A DNA stretch of 64,000 nucleotides, from positions 4,588,001 to 4,652,000 of the forward strand of contig NW_027331833.1 in NCBI RefSeq assembly GCF_033568475.1, written 5' to 3'. The notes beneath the pieces were generated by a model. That model saw only the letters and a program-made list of their open reading frames with translations, did not search any database and was not told the origin of the DNA. The position numbers and the translations under genes were made by a program. This document shows positions 35,151 through 45,554 of this stretch, piece after piece (positions within the stretch are counted from its first letter, which is position 1; each line of letters starts with the position of its first letter). The stretch comes from Henckelia pumila. Its lineage: Eukaryota > Streptophyta > Magnoliopsida > Lamiales > Gesneriaceae.

Positions 35151-35773
35151 TCCCAGTTAGATCGAACCTTCATATGATTTCCATGATATTAAATCTAGAA
35201 TGATATCTAAATTTTAATGCTTTCTCAAAAATTTTTGAGGATAATATGTTACCTGTTACTATTAATCATATTAATCAAATTTTTTAAAAGCAAAATTATA
35301 CTAATCTTTATCTTATTCTTTTAGAAGAAAAATTGGCTTCTTTAAAAAAGAATATCGATAGTATTTTATTGGCTATACAAACAGATCAAGCCTAATATAC
35401 ACATTGAAGATAAAAAAAAGATAGAAATATAGTTTCTATTGCTTCTTCTTCTATTCAATCTCCTCCAGAGATTCAAGATTTTAAATTTAAATCTTCTGTT
35501 TCTGAATTTGAAAAAAATTTATCAGAAAAACTTAAAAGTATGAATATTTTTGTTATTAATGACAATGCATCATTTAGTAATAATACTTTGAAAAATCCTA
35601 AACTACAGGATAAAATCAAATTGGTTCATAACCAATTCTCTTTAAAAATTTGTAATGATTTTCCCAATGCTTTTTGGAATCGTAAAAAACATATTGTTTC
35701 TCTTCCTTATGAAGACAGTTTTGATGAAAAAAAATATTCCTACCAAGACAAGACTTTGTCAGATGAATTTTGA
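35150..35773 (+). pseudogene. Deleted viral polyprotein: leader and movement start fused to coat and protease-RT pieces
   Basis: The leader and first codons match the minus-strand copy near 40500-40560, then jump near 35215-35245 to coat-protein sequence, removing the movement protein. A second jump near 35582 goes from the coat frame (FVINDNASFSNN) to the region just before RT (NPKLQDKIKL, PNAFWNRKKHIVSLPYE). The frame stops at 35773. The deletions are large and the product would be nonfunctional. Confidence 0.75.
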
Positions 35774-36034
35774 ATATTTAGAATTAGACATTTGTCTGAG
35801 AGACAAATATTGAAAAAACAAAAGAGAAAAGAATTTTGTAATACTCAGAAAGATGTGAAGAAGAAACAATTTTGGAAAAAGGATAAGGATAAAAAGCCTT
35901 TAATTACATGTCATAAATGTGGTAGACCTGGACATTATGCTAATCAATGTTGGGCTAAAGAGAAAATTAAATCTCTTGATATCTCCGATGATATTAAAAA
36001 TACTTTATACGAAATTGTCATGAAAAATTACTCA
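35774..36034 (+). pseudogene. Second plus-strand zinc-knuckle fragment, ends at inversion junction
   Basis: This repeats 31335-31595 almost exactly, including CHKCGRPGHYANQC, although in the virus it lies upstream of the preceding piece, so the order is non-colinear. At about 36034 the sequence passes directly into minus-strand RT sequence. Confidence 0.8.
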
Positions 36035-36537
36035 AGAACATTAAAAGCAGTTTTATATCTATCATCCTTATCAATTTGGATCTGCCAAAATCCTGACTTT
36101 AAATCAAATTTAGAGAATATTAAAGCATGTAATAATCTATCAAGAAGATCTTTTTTATTAGGAATAGGATGCCTAATCCATTTTAAAACTTTATTTACAG
36201 GTTTATAATTTATTACTAGACGAGGAACACCTCTTTCAATCTCAGAATGTTTATTGACATAAAAAACAGTACAAGACCAAGGAGATTGGGAAGGAGTTAT
36301 CAACTTTTTATCTAAAAGAGATTGAATCTCTTTCTTACATAATTCTAAATATTCAAAATTCATCTGACAAGGTCTTGCCTTGGTAGGAATATTTTTTTCA
36401 TCAAAACTGTCTTCATAAGGAAGAGAAACAATATGTTTCTTACGATTCCAAAAAGCATTGGGAAAATCATTACAAATTTCTAAAGAGAATTGGTTATGAA
36501 GCAATTTGATTTTATCCTGTAGTTTAGGATTTTTCAA
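36028..36537 (-). pseudogene. Viral RT N-terminal part (minus-strand copy)
   Basis: The open frame covers the protease-RT linker (NPKLQDKIKL, NAFWNRKKHIVSLPYE) and the RT fingers (RLVINYKPVNKVLKW, FDLKSGFWQI) and is cut at the inversion junction before the catalytic motif. It is similar to plus-strand 31850-32160 and 35582-35773. Confidence 0.8.
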
Positions 36538-36560
36538 AGTATCATCAATAGTTAAAGAAT

Positions 36561-36990
36561 CTATTTCTTCTTTTTAAGAATTAATATGAAAGATTTTCTG
36601 TCAATATGATCTTGAATAGAATTCAAAATTTTTAAATAAGATTTAGTTATAAACTGAAAGTGAATATTCTTACCATCATAAGTACCAATTATACCTGTAG
36701 GATTTATAGAAATAATAGGATAAATTTTATAAAGAAAAGGCAATCCAAGAATGATTTGAGTGGAAAGGTTTTTTATCAAGAAAAAACTTGTTTTAATACA
36801 AGTCTTATTTTTACAAATATAAGCTTCTGGTAACTTATAATTTACCTGTAATTTTTCACCTCTTGCATGAGATAAAGAGTGAGAAGTTTTATGAAAATAT
36901 TTTGAAGGTATTATATCTTTTTAAATAACATTTAAATCTGCTCCACTATCAATTAAAGCAATAAAATCTTTTTTATAATTATTATCAATT
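36561..36990 (-). pseudogene. Viral aspartic protease
   Basis: Read on the minus strand, an active-site motif DSGAD lies at 36950-36936, preceded by FIALI, as in retropepsins. The C-terminal half continues at 36779-36561 with IILGLPFLYKIYP, the second typical protease motif (ILG). Stops between the two parts show decay. Confidence 0.75.
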
Positions 36991-36997
36991 AATAAAG

Positions 36998-37204
36998 TTA
37001 TTTTAGTATATACCATTTTTGAGATTTTATTTTACTAAGAACAGATAAATGTTGTTCTTGGTCTGAAACATTGTTAGAACTATTTTCTAACCCAGGAATT
37101 TCTAAATCAGAAATCCTTCTATTAAAACGAATATTCTCATGTTGTAAAATAACAACTTGCTGTTTAAGTCGATCAATTTCAGTCTTTAAATTATCTAAAG
37201 TCAC
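36998..37204 (-). pseudogene. Viral coiled-coil linker between coat and protease
   Basis: A short frame with heptad-like LKTEIDRLKQQVVILQHEN lies between the zinc-finger and protease regions. Coiled coils in this position are common in caulimovirid polyproteins. It is a fragment of the long frame, not a separate gene. Confidence 0.55.
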
Positions 37205-37422
37205 AGGAGTATTAACATTGTGTTTTTCTTTTAAAAGCTTTTTTATTTATTTTAAAGAATAAGTCTGATCATTTTTCAAAAGATCAATATAACTAGTAGA
37301 AACTTTATTATCAATATGATCAATGATAGAGGTACGAAGATTAGGATCTTTAATTAATTTTAAAAATTAAATAATTTTATCATCAAATAAAACATTAATA
37401 CTTAAGTCATCAAATTGAGATT

Positions 37423-37824
37423 TTAACTTATAAATTCATCATTATCACTAATATAATTGCAACAATTAGAATACTGACCTTGGATGCAATTATCACAATC
37501 TTCTGAAGAGTTTAAAGAATCATTATCAAGATTAATAATATCATCAGTATCTTGACTGGAATCAGAAGTATAAGAATCTTCAGAGTAATTTTTCATGAAA
37601 ATTTCGTATAAAGTATTTTTAATATCATCAGAGATATCAAGAGATTTAATTTTCTCTTTAGCCCAACATTGATTAGCATAATGTCCAGGTCTACCACATT
37701 TATGACAGGTAATTAAAGGCTTTTTATCCTTATTTTTTTTCCAAAATTGTTTCTTCTTCGCATCTTTCTGAGTATTACAAAATTCTTTTCTCTTTTGTTT
37801 TTTCAATATTTGTCTCTCAGACAA
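37423..37824 (-). pseudogene. Viral coat-protein C-terminal region with zinc knuckle (minus copy)
   Basis: This is the longest of the three zinc-knuckle copies. It has the CCHC motif, the acidic Asp/Ser-rich tail and a further cysteine cluster (CDNCIQGQYSNCCNY). The plus-strand copy at 31349 is interrupted within that cluster. Confidence 0.8.
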
Positions 37825-37911
37825 ATGTCTCTTCCTATGAGGTTTATCTAAAGATTTTTGAATCTTCTTCTTGGGTATATCAATCCCAAATTGATCACAA
37901 AAATGACCAAG

Positions 37912-39027
37912 CTATTTTTTTTCAAAAATATTTTGTCTTTTTAACTGATTATTTAATTTTAAATCATTACATAAAGATAAACCTTCCTGAATACAAGTAC
38001 TTATTAAGTTACCGTAAGTATAATTATCATACTGAATAGAGATATTATCTTTACGAAGAACTTTTCTAACTCTTTCAGCAAAGAGATGAGGAAGACCATC
38101 AATAAATTTGGCTTTCCATTGATTGTTATTACAATCCGGTAATTCATAAATTCTAGAAATAAAAGTATCTTTATACCATCTGAAATCAGTAAGAGTCTTA
38201 CATTTCATATTACTCAAAAGATTTCTAATATTTTCACTATTATCAGTAAAACGACCAGTAAAATGTTCAATAATAGTCATTATAAGACTATAAACAACAT
38301 TTTCAGTCTGGTTATTATTCTCTATTTTAATAGAATTATAAATATCATTTTTTTGTTGTTGAGATAAATAATTATCCCACCAACCTTTAAGTTGACCTGT
38401 AAAACCGGAAATAAGCATTTTTGCTATATTTTTATCAGTATTACCAGTACTTTTACACACAGTACTATACATAAGCATTCTATGAGCAAGATTATAAATC
38501 TGCTTATCAGTTAACCCATTAGCATTCTATTCATAAATACTTTTCTCATTATAACTATTTGATATAATGTACTCTTGTTCGTCATTAAGAACATCTAAAG
38601 GAGTAGGACGAGAATAACAATAACGATTTTGAGTTGGCCTATCAGCCCATTTCATCTTTTGAATTTTATCTGTATCATCATCATCAGTATTATTATTACT
38701 AAATGATGCATTGTCATTAATAACAAAAATATTCATACTTTTAAGTTTTTCTGATAAAATTTTTTCAAATTCAGAAACATAATATTTAAATTTAAAATCT
38801 TGAATCTCTAGAGGAGATTAAATAGAAGAAGAAGCAATAGAAACTATATTTCTATCTTTCTTATCTTCAATGTGTATATTAGGCTTGATCTGTTGTATAA
38901 CCAATAAAATACTATCGATATTCTTTTTTAAAGAAACCAATTCTTCTCCTAAAAGAATAAGATAAAGATTAGTATAATTTTGCTTTTCAAAAAGTTGATT
39001 AATATGATTAATAGTAACAGGTAACAT
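37912..39027 (-). pseudogene. Viral coat protein core (interrupted)
   Basis: Pieces at 39027-38818, 38736-38527 and 38478-37912 follow one another with stops between. The last contains the capsid-like core, with GFTGQLKGWWDNYL, LLSNMKCKTLTDFRWYKDTF and a helical C-terminal half (WKAKFIDGLPHLFAERV). This pattern is shared by coat proteins of plant pararetroviruses and gag-like proteins. Confidence 0.75.
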
Positions 39028-39099
39028 ATTATCCTCAAAAATTTTTGAGAAAGCATTAAAATTTAAAACATTTTCATTCTTTTCTATTTGAAAAGAATT

Positions 39100-39660
39100 C
39101 TATGGAGGATGCACAGATCTTTGAATATTTCCAGAAGAAAGTTTATAATTTTTTTCTATAACAGAAATATAATTAACAAGAAAGGTTTTTATAAACCAAG
39201 GAACAAAATAAATCATTTTATTCTTTTCTGTACATTCTTTATAAAAAGTAGTAATGATATAATCAAATCCTTTTTTGGAAAAACTCTTAAAATACCATTT
39301 TCTAAAAGATTTCCATTTATGATCACAGAATTCCTTATTAATCTGAGCTCTTGCTCTAGATCCTTTACTGAAATCTATTTTGGTTGTACTATCCATCTAA
39401 ACAAAATTCATTTCTGGGATAGTATCTGATTCTGTAATGTTCTGGACACTTCCATGAACAATATTATTTCTGTTTATAATAACCTCTTCAATATTATTAT
39501 CTTTAGAGGAATTAGATCTAAGTTCTTCTCGAATTTGAGAAGTAGAAGCTCTAGAAGATTGAGGAATATCAATTATATAATCTAAAGGAGAAATATAAGA
39601 TCTAACAGATTGAGATCTAGTAATAGGAAAATAATTTTTATTTTAAAATTATATATTAAC
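39100..39660 (-). pseudogene. Viral linker between movement and coat proteins
   Basis: The frame at 39396-39100 (DHKWKSFRKWYFKSF, IYFVPWFIKTFLVNY) lies between the movement and coat regions. Upstream, at 39400-39660, the frame is broken by several stops. I know no function for this part. A 60-bp piece of it is repeated at 40604-40665. Confidence 0.5.
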
Positions 39661-39788
39661 AGATCCTTCATTAGTCTGTATTACATGCTATAAATCCATA
39701 TTTAAAATAGGATTTCTAGGAATAGAATTTTCAAAAGTCCAATTTGATGGAAAATCTATTTCTTCCCATTTAATAGATCTACGGGTAG

Positions 39789-40523
39789 TTATTTTAGATT
39801 TATTGAAATTAGTCTCAATAAGAACAGTTTCATTTTTTTTTTGTCAATTCTTTTACACATTGGATTTAATGTATAAAGAGGTTTATAATATATACGATAA
39901 CATATACATATGACTTCTATTCCAACAGAATAATTATAACTATGAGTCTTAACATTTAATGTCAAAGAATCTAAAATATTTATGTCAGTTAATGATAAAG
40001 AAAGATTGGGATAAACATCAAAGTAAACTGAACCATGAGCCAGACTGGATTCAATTATTCCAATTAAAGATTGTTTCCAATTTAAATTTCTACCATATCT
40101 TAAAGCTGCAATAAAGCTTTCAGGTAAACCTTCTAAAGTAAGTGGTCTAAAAGCAATTTGAACTAGACCTATATGAAAAAATTTATATTCTTTGGAAAAT
40201 ATTAATATATCCTTTTCATTTAACAAAGGAATAACCATCTCTTCATTATTAAGAGGAATTGAAGACTCAGTAGTCTTAACAATTTGTTTAAGACCAATTT
40301 TTTCAAAGGTTCCTAATTGATAGATCATTTTAGGTTCTATCTTAGGAATAGTCCATTTATTTAATAAATCAAGATTATTAGGAATATCATATTCTTGAGT
40401 AATACTGTTTTGAACAGTATTCTTCAAACGAAAAATATTCATCTGAATAAAACATGCTAAATCAAAAATATCACTACTCCATGGCTCTAATACCATTCTA
40501 GATCTTAATATCATGGGAATCAT
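39789..40523 (-). pseudogene. Viral movement protein, 30K superfamily
   Basis: The 244-residue frame has the 30K-superfamily core: a hydrophobic stretch before LTLEGLPESFIAALRYGRN, then LIGIIESSLAHGSVYFDVYP and SYNYSVGIEVICICYRIYY. Movement proteins of this family carry virus through plasmodesmata. The reading frame is unusually well preserved compared with its neighbours but loses continuity with the coat region through stops below 39789. It overlaps a primer-binding-like site. Confidence 0.8.
40483..40495 (-). promoter_or_regulatory. Viral tRNA-Met primer-binding-like site
   Basis: On the minus strand TGGTATTAGAGCC differs by one base from the initiator-tRNA-complementary site used by caulimovirids to start minus-strand DNA. 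It lies at the start of the movement-protein frame. Confidence 0.65.
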
Positions 40524-40665
40524 AGGAAGGTTCGATCTAACTGGGAAATTTATTAGTTAAATCAATTTTTACAAAAAAAAATTTGATTATATCATTACTA
40601 CTTTTTATAAACCAAGGAACAAAATAAATCATTTTATTTTTTTCTGTACATTCTTTATAAATAAC

Positions 40666-41965
40666 AATCATAAAATTCCACCCGCTATAATGAAATTTTG
40701 TAGCTTCATCCTTAGCTAAATATCAATTTTAGAAACATCAAAAAACTTAGTTGTTTTTTTAAAAAAAAAACTATACTTGAATAATATTTTTTTAAAAATA
40801 TTTTTCAAAAACGTTTTACATAAATTTTATTCAAATACATACTTTAAATTTTTGCACTTGTAAAATATTAAAATTATTTTTAATATTTCCTTAAAAAAAT
40901 ATTTCTTCAAACTACCGTGCATATTTTTTTCAAATATAATTTTGAGTCCCATTCAAATATGAATGTATCTTGGATCGTGTGTCACAACCCAAACCATGCA
41001 CATAAAGCTACAAATGAAAATTGAGACGGAGTCGGTATTTGAGCATGACTACAAGCCTTCGACTGTGAGATTTCAATCCATTTGATTACTCATTTATTGA
41101 ACCTATAAAGCATGCGGCTCTAGTGTGGAGATATTCTCTGCTACATCGGGAATTTTGTCTCTTCAATATTTTCTTCAATGTTTACGCGAATATCATGCTA
41201 AAAACACTAAATATTTGCGTGAACATCTCACTAAAAAAAACATGTGAATTCTATCAGTATTTTTGTGGGTTTTTAGCGTGATATCATGCGAACATCTTGG
41301 GAAAAAGGAGGTGTATGTCTCTCAGTTTAGCATAAACTAAACCCTAGTTTAGTGGTGTGCCCACAAAGTAAATTTGATAAACTAAAACGGGAAATGAATT
41401 TTTTAATCCATTAATTTGTTTAAGTTTGAGTTTTAGTACACTAATTTTAAAAGTTTGATTTTGGTGAACACACACTTAATATTTCGACTATTTTTGTTCA
41501 ATTGTTGACGTAACATCTAACAAGTTTGTATTTTTTTGATACATGTCAATATTTTCCGGTGTCACATTGACAATTGAACCAAAATATTCAAAAATTAAAA
41601 ATCAATCTAACAAAACTAAACTATATATAAAAACTCCGTGGACCAAAACCAAAATTAGAAGTGGATTATATAAAAAGAAAAGTATTTTCCCAACTAAAAA
41701 AATGAAGATTTAATCGAGTTTAATAAAGACCGGACTCATACCATATAAGATGTGTAGTCGAATGGGGATATGCGCATGTAAAATAAACATCTAATTAGTG
41801 ACTAAAGCAAGAAACCAAGCGCCCTTATTCTTTTGCTCAATACACACTCAATGATCTTCTTTCTCTAAAAGAAACTCCTCAAGACAAAGTAAAGCATCTC
41901 TTCTTTTGGCATGCCTATCTTCAACTCACTACTCACCATATATCACTTTCCACACAATAACATTA
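40666..41965. other. Intergenic region upstream of the glucanase gene
   Basis: AT-rich sequence without a recognisable gene or element. The last 150 bases, with CT-rich stretches ('ttctttctctaaaag'), probably include the leader of the next gene. Confidence 0.4.
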
Positions 41966-43640
41966 ATGGAAAGAAAAATCTCCATTCCTTCTCTCTTCAA
42001 AATCATCGGACTTGTGCTGCCTCTACTTGTATCGATTCGCACCTCAGGTAAGTGCAAGCTCTCGTATATGCTATAGCGACGTTCGATCTTTGTATAACTA
42101 AACAATTAATTGGTTCCCCTTCTCTTAGCAGGTGTGGAGGGGTCTATTGGCGTGAACTTTGGCACGGTGGCTGATGACCTCCCTCCACCGCGACAAGTCG
42201 CGCATTTTTTACAAGAATCCACCATTATAGGCCATGTCAGGCTGTTCGATGCTAACTCAGAAATGCTCCAAGCATTCGCGGGCACCGATGTAGTCATCAC
42301 GGTTACCATACCCAATGGTGAAATCCCACAGCTGACGAAGTTGGATTATGCTCAAAAATGGGTGAAGATCAACGTTTTGCCACACATGAATGCTACAAAC
42401 ATCGCCAGGATTCTCGTCGGAAATGAAGTACTTTCAACTACAAATAAGCTTCTGATAGCTAATCTTGTCCCTGCAATGCACAGTCTTCACAATGCCTTAG
42501 TTAAAGAGTCACTGAATCAAAAGATCAAGATTTCTACCCCACATTCATTAGGCATACTGTCCAACTCGACTCCTCCTTCATCGGGGACGTTTAGGCGGGG
42601 CTACGACGCTTATATCCTCAAACCACTTCTCGAATTCTTGAAAGCCACAGACTCACCTTTCATGATCAATCCATATCCATTCTTTGGATGTTCTGAAAGC
42701 ACATTAGATTATGCTCTTTTTAGGCCGAACGTTGGGGTGTTCGATGAAGACACCGAGCTTACGTATGGTAACATGCTGGATGGGCAGCTAGACGCTGTAT
42801 TTTCGGCTATAAAACGTCTAGGATTCGTCGATATAGATATCGTTATAGCTGAAACAGGGTGGCCATCAAGAGGGGATACGGGGCAAGTCGGGGTTGATGC
42901 AGAAAGTGCAGCAGAGTACAATAGGAAACTGATGCAACATGTGACATCAGGCATTGGGACACCCCTCATGCCAAACAGAACATTCGAGACATACATTTTT
43001 GCACTTTTTAATGAAGATTTGAAGCCCGGTCCGACGTGCGAGAGGAACTTTGGTTTGTTCCAACCGAACTTCACGCCAGTTTACGACATAGGAATTCTGA
43101 AACCGATGGTAGCTGATGCAGCCAACAAACTTCAACAATATTATACTAGTACTAGTTCATGCTTGTTGATCTTCTTATGCATATTCTTGATAGGTTTTTG
43201 TTAAATATTTGGGTCTGGCAGGCTACCCGAACCGTCCCACCGGGCAAGAAACAGAGGCCCGGGAAACAACATTGGTGTCTACCCAAACATGATGTAAGTG
43301 ATAACAGATTGCAGATGAATCTTGACTATGTGTGTGGTTCGGGCCTCGACTGCAGCCCGATTCAAGAAGGCGGGCCATGCTTTTACCCGAACACGGTTCG
43401 GGATCATGCGGCCTACGCCATGAATAAGTACTATAAGGCCATGGGAAGGGATGCATTTGATTGTGATTTTGTGCAGAGTGGTGCAGTCACTAATATTGAC
43501 CCAAGTATGTAGAGTTTCTTAATAAATCTTGATTTTGGTGTATTGTGTGAGATTTATTGCCAGAAAATGGTGTTTAATGACATTTTTTTTTGTATCATAT
43601 CTCAGGTTACGGTGGTTGTAAATATGAAGGGAAATTATAA
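41966..43640 (+). CDS. Glucan endo-1,3-beta-glucosidase, GH17 with C-terminal X8 (CBM43) domain
   Basis: Four exons (41966-42047, 42132-43108, 43222-43504, 43606-43640) give 458 residues. The first 28 residues form a secretion signal (LVLPLLVSIRTSG). GH17 runs from IGVNFGTVADDLPPP to GLFQPNFTPVYDIGILKP, with the proton donor Glu in ILVGNEVLS and the nucleophile Glu in IAETGWPSRGD, so catalysis should be intact. A basic linker leads to an X8 domain (WCLPKHDVSDNRLQ, CGSGLDCSPIQEGGPC, NTVRDHAAYAMNKYY, CDF) that binds beta-1,3-glucan. The last exon completes it with SYGGCKYEG, which supports the 43504/43606 splice over the TAG at 43510. The enzyme should act on callose in the wall or at plasmodesmata. 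Retention of intron 2 would instead give a hydrophobic tail (see findings). Confidence 0.92.
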
Positions 43641-45554
43641 TTGGAGAATATTAATGGAGCTGATGATTTTGAAGGAATGGAACTTTGTTTTGTTTTTGTT
43701 TGTCGAGGCATCATCGTGTTTTGAGTTAAGAGACCATGGGATGAATTCATGAAATTCCCTGACTTTTTTACGATATTATTTTAGAATTTATAAACCAAAT
43801 TCTATTGTCTTATATATAGGTTAGACATACCAAATTGATGCTTTTTTTAGAGGTATTAATTACTTCCCGAATGGTGTAATGATTCTCAAATAATTAACCT
43901 TAATCACGTAGAGTCAAAGTTTAAACTCCTTCAAATTTTGATCGATTAGAAATCACAAGTTTGCACAAGAAAGAGAAGACTTTTAAAAATAAATCCCGCT
44001 TGTTTGGGAAGAGTGATTTTTTTCTCATTGGTTGGTAGAGCTTGTATTGAACAATTTGAATTTGGATTAATAAAATGATATATTTTACCGTAAAAAAAAT
44101 AAAAAAAATAAAATGTAGATGTTCAAAAAACTCTTTTGATATCATTTGATATTCGGATGAACCCCAAAAAAAAGAAAGAAAGTTCTAAAATTGCAACAAA
44201 TAGACACCCTTTTGTCAATGGATACACTATAAGACATCCACAATGGAAGACATTCGGAAAGAACAATTTTTTTGACACAATTCGATCATGTCCGGCCATT
44301 CCACCATTGCTCGTGGGGCTCAAGTTAAGGCAATTGTTTTTTTAATTAATTATTTTTTTTATATGTAAAATCTGAATACGAATTAGATTGTTGCCTTTGT
44401 AATTTAATTTATTGTGTTTTTTAGAAGAAAAAAAAATCTATAAATACATCAATTCCAATTCTTTTTGAGTATTCATAATTTTTCATATTATATCTATTTT
44501 CCTCCCTCTCAGACTAAACGTTTCATTTGTTTTACATATATGAAATAAAATAATATTTTTAATATAAAAAATTAGTTTTCTGAAAATGATTTTCATAAGT
44601 CGAATCGTTGACATGTGATACAATCGTAAATGAGTTTTCTGAAAATTATTTGGTTATTAATTTATAAAACTAAAATTTTTATGGCGTTCGTATTTTCATA
44701 AAATGTATATTAGTTATTTAAAATTTTACTTTTAAATATTTGTGCAATTGTGCATTTGGGGAATTTGAAAGCAATGGATTTTGATTATAGTATTGTTTAT
44801 CATAAAATACTAGATCAAATATTAAATCAACATGTTATTTATTTACATATTAGTAATATAAATTGAAATAAATTTCAAAATTCATTATTGAGTGTGAACC
44901 TTAAATTCATCTTAATTAATACGGAATGCTAATTTTTTTGAAAAAAATTAATATAGAATACTATATAAACATGTAAAAAATAGATTTGAGGTTATATGAT
45001 CTTATCTCACTACATTTAAATATTTTTGAAATTCATGGATCCAAACACAATCAGAGTGATTTATTAAATGGTCAGTGACTCAATGACACAAACATTCATG
45101 TGCTACTTTGAATTTGAATAAATATAATATCATGTTAAAAATCGATCAATTAACATGCAAATGTGAGATTTGTTACTAAAATCACACAAACATAATTCCT
45201 TGGATTTTTCACCGTAAATTGGGCTCGGGTCCAAAACAGTTTGGGCCGGGGCTCTGTAATTACTAATTATCAACCTCGCCTGATATCGTATCGCACTGAA
45301 AGGAACTGCAGGAAATGGAACTGTAGGAACACAGCTCGAGCACTTTTTTAGTTGATACTTGGTACACGAAGCGGCAGGAGGCTGTCAGAGGAGGCGCTGT
45401 CCGTTCCTCCGCCACCACCGCCATCACCGCCACCGCTCAAATTTCCAATTTTGTTGTATACGATATATACATATACATATATACATACGTATTCGCGTAT
45501 ACATTTCTAGGGTTCATCTTGATCTTATATCCGAATCCTTTTTATGGTTTTTCA
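43641..45554. other. Intergenic, AT-rich; upstream part of the acyl-CoA-binding gene
   Basis: No gene is supported. The overlapping frames at 43921-44345 show no domain and lie in simple AT-rich DNA. From about 45290 the sequence becomes GC-richer and holds a 'ccgccaccaccgccatcaccgcc' run, probably the 5' UTR of the next gene. Confidence 0.4.

Larger units (their letters stand above)
31335..40665. mobile_element. Rearranged endogenous pararetrovirus locus (Caulimoviridae)
   Basis: The locus is a mosaic of fragments from one virus type. The plus-strand part (31335-36034) has zinc-finger, RT-RNase H, a second ORF, a promoter-like region and then deleted coat/protease pieces and a second zinc-finger piece. 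The minus-strand part (40560 to about 36036) has leader, movement protein, coat protein, zinc finger, coiled coil, protease and the start of RT, in that order. The order movement-coat-protease-RT-RNase H in one long frame plus a second ORF matches petuvirus- or florendovirus-like members. No integrase and no LTRs are present. Every coding part carries stops, shifts or deletions, so the locus is not an intact genome. Confidence 0.85.
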
